DNA from: JAFGMQ01 sp036733345
Lineage (GTDB): Bacteria > Desulfobacterota > DSM-4660 > Desulfatiglandales > Desulfatiglandaceae
Direction: 5' to 3'
DNA length: 64,000 nucleotides
Assembly (NCBI GenBank): GCA_036733345.1
Contig: DAINAR010000011.1
Span: 1 to 64,000 of the forward strand
The notes beneath the pieces were generated by a model. It was not told the origin of the DNA and made no database searches. It saw nothing but the letters and a program-made list of their open reading frames with translations. How positions within the stretch are numbered: position 1 is the first letter of the stretch; the number at the start of each line of letters is the position of its first letter. Below, piece by piece: positions 26,482 through 35,616 of this stretch. The translations under genes were made by a program, and so were the position numbers.

Positions 26482-27846
26482 ATGGAAACTATACTGGTTG
26501 TAGATGATGAGAAAAACTATCTGGTTGTTCTTGAAGCATTACTTGGGCCAGAAGGTTATGAAATGCTGACAGCTGAAAATGCAACCGATGCACTTAAAGT
26601 AGTTAGAGAATCAGACATTGACCTCATCATTACCGACATGAAGATGCCGGGCATGAGCGGGATGGAGCTTCTGGAGGAATGCAAAAAGATTAAGCCTGAT
26701 CTCCCGGTTATTATGATGACTGCCTACGGCACAATAGAAATGGCTGTGGAAGCGATGAAAAAACGTGCATTCGATTATATCACAAAGCCTTTCCAGAATG
26801 AACAGTTGAAGCTTACTATCAAGAAAGCCCTGGAGAACTACAGGTTAATAAAACAAAACAGGCTTCTTAGTGAAGCACTTTCAGATAGATACAAATATGG
26901 CAATATGGTGGGCAAAAGCAAGCCAATGCGCAGGGTATATGATATTGTTGATAAGGTGTCACAATCCAAGGCATCTGTACTGATTACAGGTCCTTCAGGA
27001 ACTGGAAAGGAACTTATTGCCAAGGCGATTCACTATGGCGGGCCCAGAAAAGATCGCCCCTTTATCTCTATCAATTGTGCAGCCCTGACTGAAACCCTGC
27101 TGGAGAGTGAGCTTTTTGGCCATGAAAAAGGTGCCTTTACCGGGGCCATAGCAATGAAAAAAGGCCGATTTGAACTGGCTGATGAAGGGACATTGTTTTT
27201 GGATGAAGTTGCTGACATGCCAGCATCACTTCAGGTAAAACTTCTAAGGGTACTTCAGGAAATGAAATTTGAGAGGGTTGGAGGAACCAGGACTATTAGC
27301 GTTGATGTCCGGATACTTTCCGCATCAAACAGGAATATAAAAGAGGATGTGGCTAACGGTTCGTTTAGAGAAGATCTTTTTTACAGACTGAATGTGATCC
27401 ATATCGAAGTTCCACCTTTGCGTGAAAGGATAGATGATATCCCCTTGCTTGTCAGACATTTTGTTGAAAAATACAGAATGGACGAAGGAAATGGTTCGAT
27501 CGAATTGAGTCCAGAGGTATGGAAATTGCTCTATACATATTCATGGCCCGGCAACGTCCGGGAAATGGAAAATGTCATTGAGAGGGCTGTAGTACTTAAT
27601 TCAGGGGGTATAATAACTACCAAGGATCTGCCTGAAGAAATGATCGAGAAAAAAACTGAATTTGAGGTGGAAAGGTTTATACCACCTGATGTCTCTTTAT
27701 CAAAGGCACTTGAACAGATAGAGGAGAAACTGATAAGAAGAGCCTTGGAACAATGTCAGAATGTACAGTCCCATGCAGCAAAAAGGCTCGGAATTACCAA
27801 AAGCCTGATACAGCACAAAATGAAGAAGTACAATATATCGGTTTAA
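26482..27846 (+). CDS. Sigma-54-dependent response regulator (NtrC/ZraR type)
   Basis: 454 residues from the ATG at 26482. The receiver domain (1-120) has DDE (acidic pocket), phospho-Asp in ITDMKMPG and Lys in YITKPF. The AAA+ domain (about 135-370) has Walker A GPSGTGKE, the sigma-54-contacting GAFTGA loop and Walker B in LFLDEVADM. A Fis-type helix-turn-helix ends the protein (AAKRLGITKSLIQHKMKKY). It activates sigma-54 promoters, and a strong one lies 198 bases downstream at 28044 with a palindrome about 110 bases before it. The short RNA transcribed from there is its most obvious target. Confidence 0.95.
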   Translation: METILVVDDEKNYLVVLEALLGPEGYEMLTAENATDALKVVRESDIDLIITDMKMPGMSGMELLEECKKIKPDLPVIMMTAYGTIEMAVEAMKKRAFDYITKPFQNEQLKLTIKKALENYRLIKQNRLLSEALSDRYKYGNMVGKSKPMRRVYDIVDKVSQSKASVLITGPSGTGKELIAKAIHYGGPRKDRPFISINCAALTETLLESELFGHEKGAFTGAIAMKKGRFELADEGTLFLDEVADMPASLQVKLLRVLQEMKFERVGGTRTISVDVRILSASNRNIKEDVANGSFREDLFYRLNVIHIEVPPLRERIDDIPLLVRHFVEKYRMDEGNGSIELSPEVWKLLYTYSWPGNVREMENVIERAVVLNSGGIITTKDLPEEMIEKKTEFEVERFIPPDVSLSKALEQIEEKLIRRALEQCQNVQSHAAKRLGITKSLIQHKMKKYNISV

Positions 27847-27926
27847 AAGTTCAAATATTTGTATCTGATATACTGCAATAAATTTAATGGGTTATGTGAT
27901 AATGAATGAAGTTTGATATTTTTAGG

Positions 27927-27942
27927 GTACAATATTTTGTAC
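27927..27942. promoter_or_regulatory. Candidate upstream activator site
   Basis: GTACAATATTTTGTAC, a perfect palindrome with 6-bp arms, centred about 110 bases before the -24 element, the normal enhancer distance for NtrC-type regulators. A second inverted repeat, AAAGCATT (27968-27975) with AATGCTTT (27992-27999), lies nearer the promoter. Confidence 0.6.
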
Positions 27943-28043
27943 TTTTTGGGGCAAGCTAAACTACCGGAAAGCATTTAAGCTGATAGCATATAATGCTTTT
28001 ATTACAAATAGTTATGTGGACAAACAGGGTGCCGGGATATTAT

Positions 28044-28059
28044 TGGCAAGGAAATTGCA
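28044..28059 (+). promoter_or_regulatory. Sigma-54 promoter (-24/-12)
   Basis: TGGCAAGGAAATTGCA matches TGGCAC-N5-TTGCA at all invariant positions; GG and GC are separated by exactly 10 bases. Transcription should start at about 28069-28070. No protein start codon follows before a terminator. Confidence 0.82.
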
Positions 28060-28069
28060 TTAATATAAA

Positions 28070-28135
28070 GCATAGATTGAAAAATCACTCTTTCCTCCTA
28101 CCCCAACCGCTCTTAATGAGCGGTTGGTTTTTTTT
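28070..28135 (+). ncRNA. Predicted sigma-54-dependent small RNA of about 66 nt
   Basis: The interval from the predicted start to the end of the terminator T-run contains no usable reading frame. It folds as a short GATT-GAAA-AATC tetraloop hairpin (28075-28086), a pyrimidine-rich unpaired stretch of 17 bases (28087-28103) that includes CCTCCT (28094-28099), and a 9-bp terminator hairpin. The unpaired CCUCCU is complementary to a Shine-Dalgarno sequence, the usual seed of trans-acting riboregulators. Placement directly after an NtrC-type regulator parallels cbrB-crcZ and the glrR-linked GlmY system. Expression is predicted, not shown. Confidence 0.65.
28104..28135 (+). terminator. Intrinsic terminator of the small RNA
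   Basis: CAACCGCTC (28104-28112), loop TTAAT, GAGCGGTTG (28118-28126), then G and eight T (28128-28135). It lies on the strand convergent with the tex gene that ends at 28157. Confidence 0.9.
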
Positions 28136-28156
28136 GCTCATTGATAATGAGACTTA

Positions 28157-30433
28157 TTACTCCGGGACTCTGAAGTCCTTCAGGGCTGCTGCAAATGGAT
28201 TTGCCGGTTCTTTTTTCTTTTTCTCATGACCTTTTGATAAAGATACCTTTTTCCTATCAATTGAATTTGTGCTGTCCGATACCTTTATGCGCTTTTCAAA
28301 GGGCCGGCTTTTCATGGAAAGAGAAATGCGATTACGCTGGCTGTCAATATTAGTTACTGTCACTGTAACCCGCTGATTGACCTTGATAAAATCGTTTGGA
28401 TTCCTGACAAACCGGTCAGAAATCTCGCTCACATGGACAAGCCCGTCCTGATGAACGCCTATATCAACAAAAGCTCCGAAAGCAGCTACATTCGTTACTA
28501 TACCCGGAAGCTGCATACCGATCTCGAGATCAGAGATATGGTTGATCCCTTCTGAAAATGAAAATGGCTCGAACTGCTCACGCGGATCACGTCCTGGCTT
28601 TGCAAGTTCCTTCATTATGTCATTCAATGTTGGAATTCCCACCTTATCGGTTACATACTTTTCCAAACTAATTTTACTTCTAAAAGCGGCATTATTCATA
28701 AGATCATAAATTGAACATCGCATATCCTGCGCCATAGTCTCCACAATAGTGTAGCTTTCCGGATGAACCGCCGATGCATCAAGCGGATTTTCAGCACCTC
28801 TGATCCTCAAAAATCCTGCGGATTGCTCAAATGCCTTGGGTCCCATTCCGGAAACATCCATCAGGCTAATACGTGAAATAAATGGGCCGTTTTCATTACG
28901 ATATCTGATTATATTTCCCGAAAGTCTTTCCGAAAGCCCTGACACATATTTTAAAAGCTCTTTGCTTGCAGTATTGACTTCAACGCCCACTGCATTAACG
29001 CAACTCGAAACCACATCATCCAGGGATGCCTTCAGGGCCTTCTGATCAACATCATGCTGATATTGTCCCACACCAATTGACTTAGGTTCAATTTTCACAA
29101 GCTCCGCGAGCGGGTCCATAAGACGCCTTCCTATCGATACAGCTCCCCGGACTGTTATATCATGATCGGGAAACTCCTCCCTTGCAACTTCAGAAGCGGA
29201 ATACACCGAGGCCCCGTTTTCATTTACAATTAAAATAACAACAGGCCGGTCGAAAGTAATTTCTTTACAGAAGGCTTCTGTTTCACGGCCGCCTGTCCCG
29301 TTCCCAATGGCGATAGCGTCAATCTGATATTTTGAAACCAGGCTTTTCAATATATCGGCCGATTGCTCCTTCTTATTATGGGGCTCAATGGGATATATTG
29401 TCTTATTATTCAGGAGTTTGCCCTGAGGATTAAGGCATACGACCTTGCAGCCGGTACGGTAGCCTGGATCAATGCCCAGAACGGCCTTCTGGCCAAGCGG
29501 AGACGCAAGAAGCAATTCGCGCAGATTCCCGGCAAAGACTTTTATGGCCTCATCATCTGCCCGCTTCTTTAGTTCCAGCCTTATTTCAAGCTCCATGGAG
29601 GGCGAAAGAAGCCTCTTGTAGCTGTCTCGAAGGGCCTGGCGTACATGCTCCGAAGCCCTGTTTTCACCCTTCAAAAACCGCCCTTCCAACAGCATTACAG
29701 CTTCATCTTCATCAGGCACAATACGAAAAATCAAATAACCCTCTTCTGCACCACGCCTTATAGCAAGCATACGATGTGAAGGTGTAGTGGCAGCTGGTTC
29801 TTCCCAGTCAAAGTAATCTCTATATTTAATCCCCTCCTCTTCCTTATTTTTTGCAACTCTGGATCTGACAATGGCCTTTTCAGTATAGAGAGTTCGCAGC
29901 ACCGCCCTTGATTCTCCATCTTCGTTAATCCATTCGGCAATAATATCACGGGCTCCGGCAAGTGCATCTGTAACTGTCTCAACGCCCTTTTCAATATTAA
30001 CAAAGGCTGCAGCTTCCGTCTCAATATCCATATCGCCCTGCTCGAATATCTTTAATGCCAGAGGCTCAAGACCTTTTTCTTTTGCCATCATTCCTCTGGT
30101 GCGGCGTTTAGGCCTGTACGGGAGATAGATATCTTCAAGGATTGCAAGGGTCTCTGCTTCAAGTACTTTGGATTTCAGATCATCGCTAAGGTTTCCCTGC
30201 TCTTCAAGTGACTTAAGGATAGCATCTTTTCTCTTGTCAAGGGCCCTGAGCTGTTCCATACGATCCCGGATAGCAAATATATCAACCTCATCCAGTTCGC
30301 CTGTTAATTCCTTCCGGTACCGTGCTATGAATGGAACGCTGGAATCGTTTTCAAGAAGTTCAACAGTAGCCTTTACCTGGGTTTCCTCCAGATTCAGTTC
30401 TTTTGCGATCTTTTCATTGTAATTTTCAGCCAT
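28157..30433 (-). CDS. tex: Tex-family RNA-binding protein with S1 domain
   Basis: 758 residues from the ATG at 30433, which has AAAGGAT upstream; an in-frame ATG 15 codons earlier lacks a site. The Tex N-terminal domain (about 1-190), YqgF/RNase H-like domain (GIDPGYRTGCKVVCLN, about 320), helix-hairpin-helix segment (DVSGMGPKAFEQSAGFLRI) and C-terminal S1 domain (about 635-715, GAFVDIGVHQDGLVHVSEIS) are in the usual order. Tex is a transcription-associated nucleic-acid-binding factor, general in bacteria. The C-terminal Lys-rich tail is normal. Confidence 0.95.
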   Translation of the reverse strand: MAENYNEKIAKELNLEETQVKATVELLENDSSVPFIARYRKELTGELDEVDIFAIRDRMEQLRALDKRKDAILKSLEEQGNLSDDLKSKVLEAETLAILEDIYLPYRPKRRTRGMMAKEKGLEPLALKIFEQGDMDIETEAAAFVNIEKGVETVTDALAGARDIIAEWINEDGESRAVLRTLYTEKAIVRSRVAKNKEEEGIKYRDYFDWEEPAATTPSHRMLAIRRGAEEGYLIFRIVPDEDEAVMLLEGRFLKGENRASEHVRQALRDSYKRLLSPSMELEIRLELKKRADDEAIKVFAGNLRELLLASPLGQKAVLGIDPGYRTGCKVVCLNPQGKLLNNKTIYPIEPHNKKEQSADILKSLVSKYQIDAIAIGNGTGGRETEAFCKEITFDRPVVILIVNENGASVYSASEVAREEFPDHDITVRGAVSIGRRLMDPLAELVKIEPKSIGVGQYQHDVDQKALKASLDDVVSSCVNAVGVEVNTASKELLKYVSGLSERLSGNIIRYRNENGPFISRISLMDVSGMGPKAFEQSAGFLRIRGAENPLDASAVHPESYTIVETMAQDMRCSIYDLMNNAAFRSKISLEKYVTDKVGIPTLNDIMKELAKPGRDPREQFEPFSFSEGINHISDLEIGMQLPGIVTNVAAFGAFVDIGVHQDGLVHVSEISDRFVRNPNDFIKVNQRVTVTVTNIDSQRNRISLSMKSRPFEKRIKVSDSTNSIDRKKVSLSKGHEKKKKEPANPFAAALKDFRVPE

Positions 30434-30498
30434 TGGAATCCTTTTAAATTTGAAAATATGGTTCTGCATAGCACTCATAAAGAATGGGATGCTTCAGA

Positions 30499-30940
30499 TC
30501 ATAATATCTCTTCCAGTATTTCAACAACATCCTGCACACAATATCTGCACTTTTTATTCTTAAGATCATGTTCCTTAAAATATGACTGGCCTTCTTCTGT
30601 CATCAGATCACATCCCATAAGCAGGCCCTTGCAGAAAACAATCCTAATGTCTTTCACTAAAACGATCTGTCAGATGTTGTGTTTTCCGGCAGGTCGTTTC
30701 AACTGCGCTCGTATATTCCTTTTCTCCTCTGCCATATTTAAGACCAATAACTATTATTCCGCCGCTGACTGCCCCACAAACTATTCCTTTTCGCCCCATG
30801 CCAGCCCCAAAACCGCAGGCAACTTTTAGTGCGGTGTCCTTTTCAATACATAGTTCGTCGCTGAAAGAATAAAGTACTGCCTGAGCACAATTATAACCCT
30901 CCATAAACTTGGCTACTGCAATTTCTACTCTATTTTCCAT
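30499..30940 (-). pseudogene. C_GCAxxG_C_C family protein with a frameshift
   Basis: From the ATG at 30940 the frame gives NCAQAVLYSF, CGFGAGMGRKGIVCGAVSGG and TTCRKTQHLTDRFSERH, then stops at TAG (30646-30644). The expected C-terminal part of the family continues in the next frame: FCKGLLMGCDLMTEEGQ and KKCRYCVQDVVEILEE, ending at TGA 30501-30499. A single base change in CATTAGG restores the full length of about 147 residues. The family holds conserved Cys and is probably redox- or metal-linked; function is unknown. The break may be a real mutation, an assembly error or a programmed +1 shift. Confidence 0.75.
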
Positions 30941-31264
30941 TATTTTTCTCAATATTTGGAGGACTAGTAAAAAGACGTCAATACAGACGCGCATCAAGTG
31001 CGAGATAAAATTCAACCGGTGTCCAAAAAGTCTGCAACTGCTTATTACATGGCCGTAAAATCAGTGCTGGATACTAACAAAAGCACCTGGCAAATGCAAG
31101 CCAGAGTTAGTAATTCCATTACTTTAAAAATTACCCGTTCACTTTCTCAGTGCCATTATAAAATTGGGTTTTAAAAAACTTGCATTTTTCTTAAAATTGA
31201 GCATAGTTCAAAACACTGTAGTTGTCAGCCCAAAGCTTTTTTTTAAACAGAGGGAAGTTGTGTC

Positions 31265-32410
31265 ATGAGATTTGATTTTGATACGCCTGTTGACCGGCGG
31301 AAAAGCGGCAGTACAAAATGGGATAAATACAGGGGCCTTGACGTTATACCTCTCTGGCTTGCCGACATGGATTTCCAGTCGCCCCCCGCAGTTATAAAAG
31401 CCCTCCATAAGCGTGTTGAACACGGTATCTATGGTTATACCCAGCCAAATGAAGAACTCATGGATGTAATCTGTAATCATATTTTTGAGAACTACGCCTG
31501 GTCTATTGAACCTGAATGGATAGTCTGGCTGCCGGGACTTGTTACGGGCCTGAACGTTACCTGCCGCACCGCAGGAAATGACGGAGATGACATATTGACG
31601 GCAGTGCCTGTTTATCCGCCCTTTCTAACAGCCCCAGGATACTCGCGCCGTAATCTTAAAACTGTGAATCTCATGGAAAAGGGAGGCATCTGGACGTTTG
31701 ACTTTGATGCTCTTGAGGCAAGTATTACAAACCGGACTCGTCTTTTCATACTATGCAATCCCCATAATCCTGTGGGTCGTATCTTCACACGGGAAGAACT
31801 TATTGCTCTATCTTCCATATGTGAAAAGCACAATATAATTATTTGTTCGGACGAAATACATTGCGGCCTCCTTCTGGATACCGGCAAACCCCATATACCC
31901 ATGGCCTCGCTGGATTCCGAGATTGCAAAACGCACTATCACCCTGATGGCACCGAGCAAAACCTACAATCTTCCAGGATTAGGTTGCTCATTTGCCATTA
32001 TTCCAGATCCACAGCTCCGAAAAAACTTTATTACCTCAAAGTCAGGCATCGTACCTCATGTCAATGCTTTTGGCTATACAGCCTCACTTGCTGCCTATTC
32101 TGAATGCATTGAATGGCATACTGCCCTGCTGGAATACCTCCGCTCCAACAGGAACATGGTTGAAACTGCTATAAAAGACATCGATGGCCTTTATATGGGA
32201 CATGTGGAAGCCACTTATCTTGCATGGATCAATACAAATCAGACTGGCCTTGATGATCCTGTTGGCTTTTTCGAAAATGAGGGATTGGGCTTCAGTGATG
32301 GAAAAGACTTTGGCGGCCCCGGATTTATCCGCTTTAATTTCGGTTGCCCAAAAAGCACTCTAAAAAAAGCACTCGATCGCCTTAAAATGGCAATAGAGAA
32401 AATACCATGA
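31265..32410 (+). CDS. patB: PatB/MalY-type PLP C-S lyase
   Basis: 381 residues, fold-type I aminotransferase class I/II. The start FDTPVDRRKSGSTKWDKY and LWLADMDFQSPP are typical of the cystathionine beta-lyase PatB/MalY group. The PLP lysine is in MAPSKTYNLPGL (about 230-241), and IICSDEIHCGL contains the pyridine-binding Asp. It cleaves C-S bonds of cystathionine or cysteine conjugates giving pyruvate, ammonia and thiol. It overlaps the following ogt gene by four bases (ATGA), so the two are cotranscribed. Confidence 0.92.
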   Translation: MRFDFDTPVDRRKSGSTKWDKYRGLDVIPLWLADMDFQSPPAVIKALHKRVEHGIYGYTQPNEELMDVICNHIFENYAWSIEPEWIVWLPGLVTGLNVTCRTAGNDGDDILTAVPVYPPFLTAPGYSRRNLKTVNLMEKGGIWTFDFDALEASITNRTRLFILCNPHNPVGRIFTREELIALSSICEKHNIIICSDEIHCGLLLDTGKPHIPMASLDSEIAKRTITLMAPSKTYNLPGLGCSFAIIPDPQLRKNFITSKSGIVPHVNAFGYTASLAAYSECIEWHTALLEYLRSNRNMVETAIKDIDGLYMGHVEATYLAWINTNQTGLDDPVGFFENEGLGFSDGKDFGGPGFIRFNFGCPKSTLKKALDRLKMAIEKIP

Positions 32411-32925
32411 TAAATCTTTCAAAAATCCTTAAAAACAGCGATAAACTCTACCGCAATATCCTTAAAAGTCCAATCGGCATGCTGACACTATTGGGAACAG
32501 AATATGTACTCAAGGGAATTTTATTTGAAAAAACAAGCAGACGTCACGCCAGAATCCTGACATCCATTGAAAAAACAGCAGATAATGAAATACTCTGCCG
32601 GACAGAAAACCAAATAATCGAATACTTTTCAGGCACAAGACAGGCTTTTGATATACCCTTCGATGTGGAGGGAACACCCTTTCAAAAATCCGTATGGGAA
32701 CTACTTCTTGAAATACCTTACGGGCAAACAACTACCTATGGCGAAATAGCGAGACGTTTAGGTGACAGAAAAAAGGCTCGGCCTGTTGGAAATGCTGTCG
32801 GATTTAATCCTGTGCCAATAATTATCCCGTGCCACAGGGTAATCGGTAATGACGGCTCATTAACAGGCTTTGGCGGGGGGCTGGAGATCAAATCATTTCT
32901 TCTTAATCTTGAAGCTCCAGCATAA
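32407..32925 (+). CDS. ogt: Methylated-DNA--protein-cysteine methyltransferase
   Basis: 172 residues. The suicide Cys is in PCHRVIG (about residues 142-148), preceded by the helix-turn-helix region with the Arg finger (TTYGEIARRLGDRKKARPVGNAVG). It removes alkyl groups from O6-alkylguanine. The N-terminal ribonuclease-like domain is short, as in Ogt. It is translationally coupled to the PatB-like gene, a pairing with no obvious functional link. It converges on the mltF gene. Confidence 0.94.
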   Translation: MINLSKILKNSDKLYRNILKSPIGMLTLLGTEYVLKGILFEKTSRRHARILTSIEKTADNEILCRTENQIIEYFSGTRQAFDIPFDVEGTPFQKSVWELLLEIPYGQTTTYGEIARRLGDRKKARPVGNAVGFNPVPIIIPCHRVIGNDGSLTGFGGGLEIKSFLLNLEAPA

Positions 32926-32955
32926 AACTTTAAAATTCCTTTCCTGCGCATTTTT

Positions 32956-34404
32956 TCATAGTATCTCCTCTTTCACAGTTTCCCGTGCCGTCTCTCTTTC
33001 AAGAGCATTCTGGTAAATCACATAGTACTTATTGATATTGCTCACGTACTCTACTGTCTCATTGCCTACAATCCGTAACACGGCCATTTCCAGGTTCCGG
33101 AACCACCGATTGGGGTTGAGACTCATGTCAACAGCCTTCTTCCTTGCATGCAAGATCCTGGCCGGACCTGCATTATAGGCTGCCAGAGAAAAACGAACCC
33201 TGTCTCTGGGCCGAATATTCTTATCACTGAAATAGCGATCACGAAGAAAAGCAAGATATTTGACCGCAGCATGAATATTGTTTTCAAGGTTATAAATATC
33301 TTCTATACCCACATTCTGATCTGAAGCCGTTGTAGGCAGAATCTGCATGACACCAACCGCGCCCCTCTTGCTTTTCTTTTTCTGGTTAAGCCCGGACTCC
33401 TGGTAGGCCATCGCAAGAATCAGTCGCCAGTCAAAGCCGTATTGTTTGCCATATTTTTCAAAATAACGTCTATACTGATCGATCCTTCTACCTCCAATGC
33501 CTTTTAAGGGATTCTTTACCCAACTGGTGTTTTCATAGTATCGTTTAAAAAAGATATTTCCAAGAAGAGTACCCCTGCGATAGTTTTTCAGGAAAAGGTC
33601 CAGACTCTCTTTCAGTTCGTGGGCATTTTTTCGAACCGCCCAGGCAATCTGGCTCCCCCTGCGCAGTACTACTTTTTCGTGGACCCGGATATCGCTGAAT
33701 ACTTCTGACCAGATCCTGGCTATGTTGCTGTCACTTACTGTCCGCTTTATTGCCCCGGTGTTGACCAGCTCCAGAATGTCTTCTGTTTCGAGATTCTCGT
33801 CTGCTTCGACTATTTTAACCGGACGCAGGTGCACATTTTCAAGCTGTCGGTTGATAATCATCAGGCTCTCGTAATAAGTGCTGCTCCTGCGCACAAAAAC
33901 CTCTTTCCCGGACAGAGCTTTCAAATTGCCGGGAGGCTTCACATCCTTGTGGGTTACCAGGAGTTCCTCGATATCAGTCAGATATGGACTGGTAAAGTTA
34001 ACAATCTTCTTGCGGTTTTCTGTAATTGTCAGACTGGCGGCTGCAATGTCCCCAAATCCTTCTTTTAGGCAGGGAATTAGGCGGTCCCTTGAAACAGGAA
34101 TAAATTCAAGGGTAATCTTTAGCTCTCCTGATTTAATATCCCGGTTGAGAAACTTCTCATACTCTTTTAGAAGCATATACTCAAATCCACGAGCTTTTGC
34201 GCCAACCAAGAAAAAGTTTGTACGGTTCATGGTGGTGAGCACCCGGATGTACTTCCGTTTTATCAGGCCAGGAAGATCCTCCGTATAAGCTTCTGAAAGA
34301 TGGGCGTCAAGTGGATGATGTGCTATATTTTCTGCAAGCAAAGGACACGACAAAGCCAGGCAGGCAAACATCCCGATAAATAGGCTTTTTTTCAAGTTTT
34401 TCAC
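32956..34404 (-). CDS. mltF: Membrane-bound lytic murein transglycosylase F
   Basis: 482 residues. A signal peptide ends near residue 25 (CPLLAEN). A periplasmic solute-binding type 3 domain (about 45-290) is followed by a soluble lytic transglycosylase domain (about 300-440) with the catalytic Glu in LILAMAYQESGLNQ and the motifs GAVGVMQILPTTA and LAAYNAGPARI. It cleaves peptidoglycan glycan strands, forming 1,6-anhydromuramic ends. The domain order is exactly that of MltF. The gene is monocistronic. Confidence 0.93.
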   Translation of the reverse strand: MKNLKKSLFIGMFACLALSCPLLAENIAHHPLDAHLSEAYTEDLPGLIKRKYIRVLTTMNRTNFFLVGAKARGFEYMLLKEYEKFLNRDIKSGELKITLEFIPVSRDRLIPCLKEGFGDIAAASLTITENRKKIVNFTSPYLTDIEELLVTHKDVKPPGNLKALSGKEVFVRRSSTYYESLMIINRQLENVHLRPVKIVEADENLETEDILELVNTGAIKRTVSDSNIARIWSEVFSDIRVHEKVVLRRGSQIAWAVRKNAHELKESLDLFLKNYRRGTLLGNIFFKRYYENTSWVKNPLKGIGGRRIDQYRRYFEKYGKQYGFDWRLILAMAYQESGLNQKKKSKRGAVGVMQILPTTASDQNVGIEDIYNLENNIHAAVKYLAFLRDRYFSDKNIRPRDRVRFSLAAYNAGPARILHARKKAVDMSLNPNRWFRNLEMAVLRIVGNETVEYVSNINKYYVIYQNALERETARETVKEEIL

Positions 34405-34596
34405 TCTATGCAGACCTTCTGAATCGGTTCAATAATACTGCTGACTCATCCCAAAATTAAACCTTGACCAACTCCGCAGATCCAGGTCATAATATTACGA
34501 TCAAAAAAACACTCAAAGCTTTGATTAACTTGCCAATAACAATCCCTTTTATATCCAAACCATTAAGAATAGGTTTTATGAATGAGGTATTGCATA

Positions 34597-35568
34597 TTAT
34601 CTCTCTTCATGGCTGTCGAAAAACGAGGGTATAGCAAAATAGCGGGCAAGTGAAATATCTGCCCCGATTATACCGAAATTAAGTGACGGCCCTCGTTCAG
34701 AAAAGCTGGCATTGTTTTTGCCGGCCAAGACTGATTCCAGCCATTTACACAGGGCGATGCTTTTTCCCACTGCCTGTTCAAGCAATTCATCCACTCTGGC
34801 TAAGCAGATCTCTCCAGACACGGGATTTTGATACTCAAGACTCCCGGATAAACGTGCCATTAGATATTCAGGGGGGTGCCTGTAAAACAGGGCAGTTAAT
34901 TCTTTCAATGTATCTGGCAGAATAGGATCAAAAACATCTGCAATAAGAGAGGCTATTGAATTGGGGAACAGACCCTGTGCAGTCATAAACTTTTTGACGG
35001 CCATTTTTAGCATGATGCCAAGTTCAGAACGCTCTTTATCCTCTTCGGACCATCCCAACAAATGCCGACATTCCAGACTCTTCCAAAATTTTCTGGCCTT
35101 GAAATTCTGCGGTTTTTGCCCCAGTGCTCTGCACACATGAAAATCCAGCATCACTTCGAAACGGCGATGGTCTCGCACTGCCCGCGTCCGTTTTACTGGA
35201 TCAGTATCATGATAATTGCCGGTCATGAAAAATATGCACGGATGAAAGACAATGTCAGTCTGGAGATGGCTGACCACACCCGTTAAAAAAGCCTTATGAG
35301 CCGGGTGAACATGGTCCGATGACCATGCGAGAAGAGTACGCAGTAAAACATAGGTATCCTCACCGTGCATGCCGTGGTATTCATTTGCCACCATAGCTGC
35401 CATTTCAGCAAGCTTCGATGTACCGGTCAAATAATAAGGCATATCAGGAAAAACCGCACCCATCTTCAGAGCATTAGGACAACCGAGAGCCGAATCTCCC
35501 AGACAGGTTCCGCACAACCTTTCAGCTGTCCTTTCCGCTACAAACCAATGCGTTATTTCCTTCGGCAT
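34597..35568 (-). CDS. Zinc-dependent phospholipase C-like protein
   Basis: 323 residues. His/Asp patterns fit the zinc-dependent phospholipase C/S1-P1 nuclease fold: THWFVAERTAERL at the N-terminus, GAVFPDMPYYL (about 37-47), SSDHVHPAHKAFLTGVVSHLQTD and HPCIFF. No signal peptide is visible, unlike secreted clostridial enzymes, so the protein is likely cytoplasmic and its substrate is uncertain. Such proteins are frequent in Desulfobacterota genomes and are annotated only by this fold. ATG preceded by a weak site. Confidence 0.75.
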   Translation of the reverse strand: MPKEITHWFVAERTAERLCGTCLGDSALGCPNALKMGAVFPDMPYYLTGTSKLAEMAAMVANEYHGMHGEDTYVLLRTLLAWSSDHVHPAHKAFLTGVVSHLQTDIVFHPCIFFMTGNYHDTDPVKRTRAVRDHRRFEVMLDFHVCRALGQKPQNFKARKFWKSLECRHLLGWSEEDKERSELGIMLKMAVKKFMTAQGLFPNSIASLIADVFDPILPDTLKELTALFYRHPPEYLMARLSGSLEYQNPVSGEICLARVDELLEQAVGKSIALCKWLESVLAGKNNASFSERGPSLNFGIIGADISLARYFAIPSFFDSHEER

Positions 35569-35616
35569 GTTGTTTCCTGATTAATTGAGGAATAGGCGAT
35601 TTCAGTTAGAAAACAA

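Noticed and set aside
27993..28229. Open frame across the small RNA interval
   Set aside because: It starts upstream of the sigma-54 start site, crosses the terminator and runs into the end of tex; no Shine-Dalgarno.
30644..30646. TAG as a pyrrolysine codon in the C_GCAxxG_C_C gene
   Set aside because: The frame after TAG stops again within about 12 codons, and the family sequence continues in a different frame, so a frameshift explains it.
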